Made by a program: the position numbers and the translations under genes. A stretch of 64,000 nucleotides of DNA. It comes from Phragmitibacter flavus (lineage in GTDB: Bacteria > Verrucomicrobiota > Verrucomicrobiia > Verrucomicrobiales > Verrucomicrobiaceae). The notes beneath the pieces were generated by a model, which did no database searches, was not told the DNA's origin, and saw only the letters and a program-made list of their open reading frames with translations. This document shows, in pieces, positions 62,563 to 64,000 of the stretch. Location of the stretch: positions 181,610-245,609 of the forward strand of contig NZ_VAUV01000010.1 of the NCBI RefSeq assembly GCF_005780165.1, given 5' to 3'. The stretch's first letter is position 1. The number at the start of each line of letters is the position of its first letter.

Positions 62563-63855
62563 ATGCCCGCCATGAATGCCGAAATCGAAACCTACGATGC
62601 CATCATCATCGGCGCCGGTCCTGCCGGTTCCTCCGCCGCCGCCATTCTCGCCGAATACGGCCACAACGTCCTCGTCATCGAACGCGAAAAATTCCCTCGC
62701 TACCACATCGGCGAATCCCTCATCCCGTTCACTTTCCCATCCCTCGAACGCCTCGGCATGATCCCCAAAATGCGCGAGTCCCACTTCGTCAAAAAATTCA
62801 GCGTGCTCTTCGTCCAGCCCGACGGACAACGCTCTCAACCCTTCTACTTCTTCAGCCGCTACGACCGCGAAACCATCGCCCAGAGCTGGCAGGTCCTGCG
62901 CTCCGAGTTCGACCAGATGATGCTCGACAACGCCCGCGAAAAAGGCGCCGAAGTCCGCGAACTGACCTCCGTCAACCAGCTCCTCATGGACGGCGACCGC
63001 GTCATCGGCGTCGAATGCACCGACCGCACCACCAACCAAACCTGCCAAGTCCACGCCCCCATCACCCTCGACTGCACCGGCAAGGAAGCCTTTGCCTCCA
63101 ACCGTCGTAAGTGGCGCATGCCCGACCCCTATCTCAACAAAATCGCCGTTTGGACCTACTACAAGGGTTCCAAACGCGAAGCGGGCATTGATGAAGGCAT
63201 GACCACCGTCGCTTACATTCCCGACAAAGGCTGGTTCTGGCACATCCCCCAACACAACGACATGGTCAGCGTCGGCGTCGTGGCCGAAGGCAAATACCTC
63301 ACCCGCGACGGAATCAAGGACCCCCAAGCCATCTTCGAACGCGAAATCGACAACAACGACTGGATCAAAGACCACCTCTCCGTTGGCGAATCCACCGGCG
63401 AATACTGGGTCACCAGCGAATACAGCCGCCACTCCAAACACGCCGCCGCACCGGGTCTTCTTCTCGTCGGCGACGCCTTTGCCTTTCTCGATCCCGTCTT
63501 CAGCAGCGGCGTCATGCTCGCCCTAAAAAGCGGCGTCCAGGCCGGTGAAGACGTCCACCAATGTCTCCTCGACAACGACTTCGACCCCGCCCGTTTCGAG
63601 AACTACTGCTCGATGGTCCGCCAGGGCGTCGAGAACATGCGTAAGCTCGTCTACGCCTTCTACCATCCCGATTTTTCCTTCGCCAAAGTCATCAAAAAAT
63701 ACCCCGACTCCGCTGGCGAAATCACCGACTGCCTCTCCGGCGACGTCAACAAGGACTTCACCCAACTCTGGGCCCGCATCCGCGAATTCGTCCCTCTCCC
63801 CGAAGACCTCCCCTACGGCACCCCACTCCCGGAAGCCGAACCCGCACTGGGGTAG
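62563..63855 (+). CDS. Flavin-dependent halogenase/monooxygenase-like oxidoreductase
   Basis: 430 residues from ATG 62563 (ATG 62572 also possible). FAD-binding GIGAGPAGSSAA-type start (IIIGAGPAGSSAAAILAEYG), then EKFPRYHIGESLIP, and the GDAFAFLDPVFSSGV flavin motif. The segment GWFWHIPQHN matches the GWxWxIP motif said to mark FAD-dependent halogenases, and FLDPVFSSG fits their second motif. Similar proteins also act as hydroxylases or geranylgeranyl-reductase-like enzymes, so halogenation is not certain. No flavin reductase, PKS or NRPS gene is nearby. A truncated repeat (63859) abuts its stop. Confidence 0.75.
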   Translation: MPAMNAEIETYDAIIIGAGPAGSSAAAILAEYGHNVLVIEREKFPRYHIGESLIPFTFPSLERLGMIPKMRESHFVKKFSVLFVQPDGQRSQPFYFFSRYDRETIAQSWQVLRSEFDQMMLDNAREKGAEVRELTSVNQLLMDGDRVIGVECTDRTTNQTCQVHAPITLDCTGKEAFASNRRKWRMPDPYLNKIAVWTYYKGSKREAGIDEGMTTVAYIPDKGWFWHIPQHNDMVSVGVVAEGKYLTRDGIKDPQAIFEREIDNNDWIKDHLSVGESTGEYWVTSEYSRHSKHAAAPGLLLVGDAFAFLDPVFSSGVMLALKSGVQAGEDVHQCLLDNDFDPARFENYCSMVRQGVENMRKLVYAFYHPDFSFAKVIKKYPDSAGEITDCLSGDVNKDFTQLWARIREFVPLPEDLPYGTPLPEAEPALG

Positions 63856-63858
63856 TAA

Positions 63859-63877
63859 GTGACACAGGCTTGCAGCC
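63859..63877. repeat. Composite palindromic repeat, copy 3 (truncated)
   Basis: GTGACACAGGCTTGCAGCC is identical to copies 1 and 2, then the sequence diverges within the right arm of hairpin 1 and the second hairpin is missing. It starts 3 bp after the halogenase-like gene stop. Confidence 0.75.
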
Positions 63878-64000
63878 CATAAGCATATACCTAACGCGCC
63901 ATGCATCGCTTGACTCTTGCCAACTGGCGCGGTCGGCGGGGTCTGCGCTCGCTTAGTTCTTCCAACCACAGGTGTGGGGCGTTCATCATATGAACCAACC

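Noticed and set aside
1..64000. tRNA, rRNA, CRISPR, prophage or insertion-sequence search by eye
   Set aside because: No cloverleaf with conserved T-loop, no regularly spaced repeats, and no transposase or integrase frames seen; a covariance search would be decisive.

Overview
The window looks like a chromosomal segment of a Verrucomicrobiota bacterium, probably near Verrucomicrobiaceae. This is inferred from gene content: a very large PVC-type haem-binding/HEAT protein, Tat-exported Gfo/Idh/MocA oxidoreductases, a protein with a degenerate PEP-CTERM-like tail, a GntR-LacI hybrid regulator, and G+C-rich genes with few clear Shine-Dalgarno sites. I recognise no rRNA, tRNA, CRISPR array, transposase or phage module. 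About 54 intact genes and one apparently frameshifted gene fill the window. The first gene runs off the left edge.

Layout. 1-4.1 kb (minus): GntR-type regulator, an arginyl/leucyl-transferase-like protein and an exported SGNH hydrolase. 4.3-7.8 kb (plus): a tight run of separate coaC and coaB, suhB-like phosphatase, ispF, and an exported protein resembling an M14 carboxypeptidase that has lost its zinc site. 7.9-18.8 kb: LysM lipoprotein, sugar epimerase, two exported oxidoreductases, a terpene-cyclase-fold repeat protein, a PanB-like protein without PanB metal ligands, L,D-transpeptidase, phospholipase-D/cardiolipin synthase, SDR and a CsbD lipoprotein. 18.9-23.5 kb: glycogen/alpha-glucan use (GlgX, DUF4142 protein, MalQ-like). 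23.6-26.3 kb: PhoU facing a PhoR-PhoB pair. 26.5-28.4 kb: two LPS-core-type glycosyltransferases. 28.5-33.1 kb: a complete branched-chain amino-acid type ABC operon (livJ/K-H-M-G-F). 33.2-35.4 kb: CorA with a DUF155-like membrane protein. 35.6-44.2 kb: methyltransferase, dnaE, orphan RHH protein, upp and the large haem-binding/HEAT protein. 44.3-45.0 kb: an AbrB-PIN toxin-antitoxin pair. 46.3-49.8 kb: pyruvate carboxylase. 50-53.6 kb: an AT-richer patch of lineage-specific genes, then a serpin. 53.7-58.3 kb: aconitase, and a sigma factor translationally coupled to a YugP-type membrane protease. 58.4-63.9 kb: a five-gene run with an NMT1-type ABC transporter, a CPA2 antiporter and a flavin-dependent halogenase-like oxidoreductase.

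Together the genes cover cofactor and isoprenoid synthesis, glucan storage use, anaplerosis and TCA, phosphate sensing, envelope building and nutrient uptake. The most unusual material is non-coding. Several families of intergenic palindromes have different stems, often a three-base TGC/TGT loop, and in one family a stem change that is compensated on both arms. A toxin-antitoxin promoter also has its operator inside the promoter and a predicted leaderless start. Among proteins, the enzyme folds without their catalytic residues (M14-like and PanB-like), the serpin, and the sigma-protease and ABC-antiporter-halogenase runs deserve follow-up.
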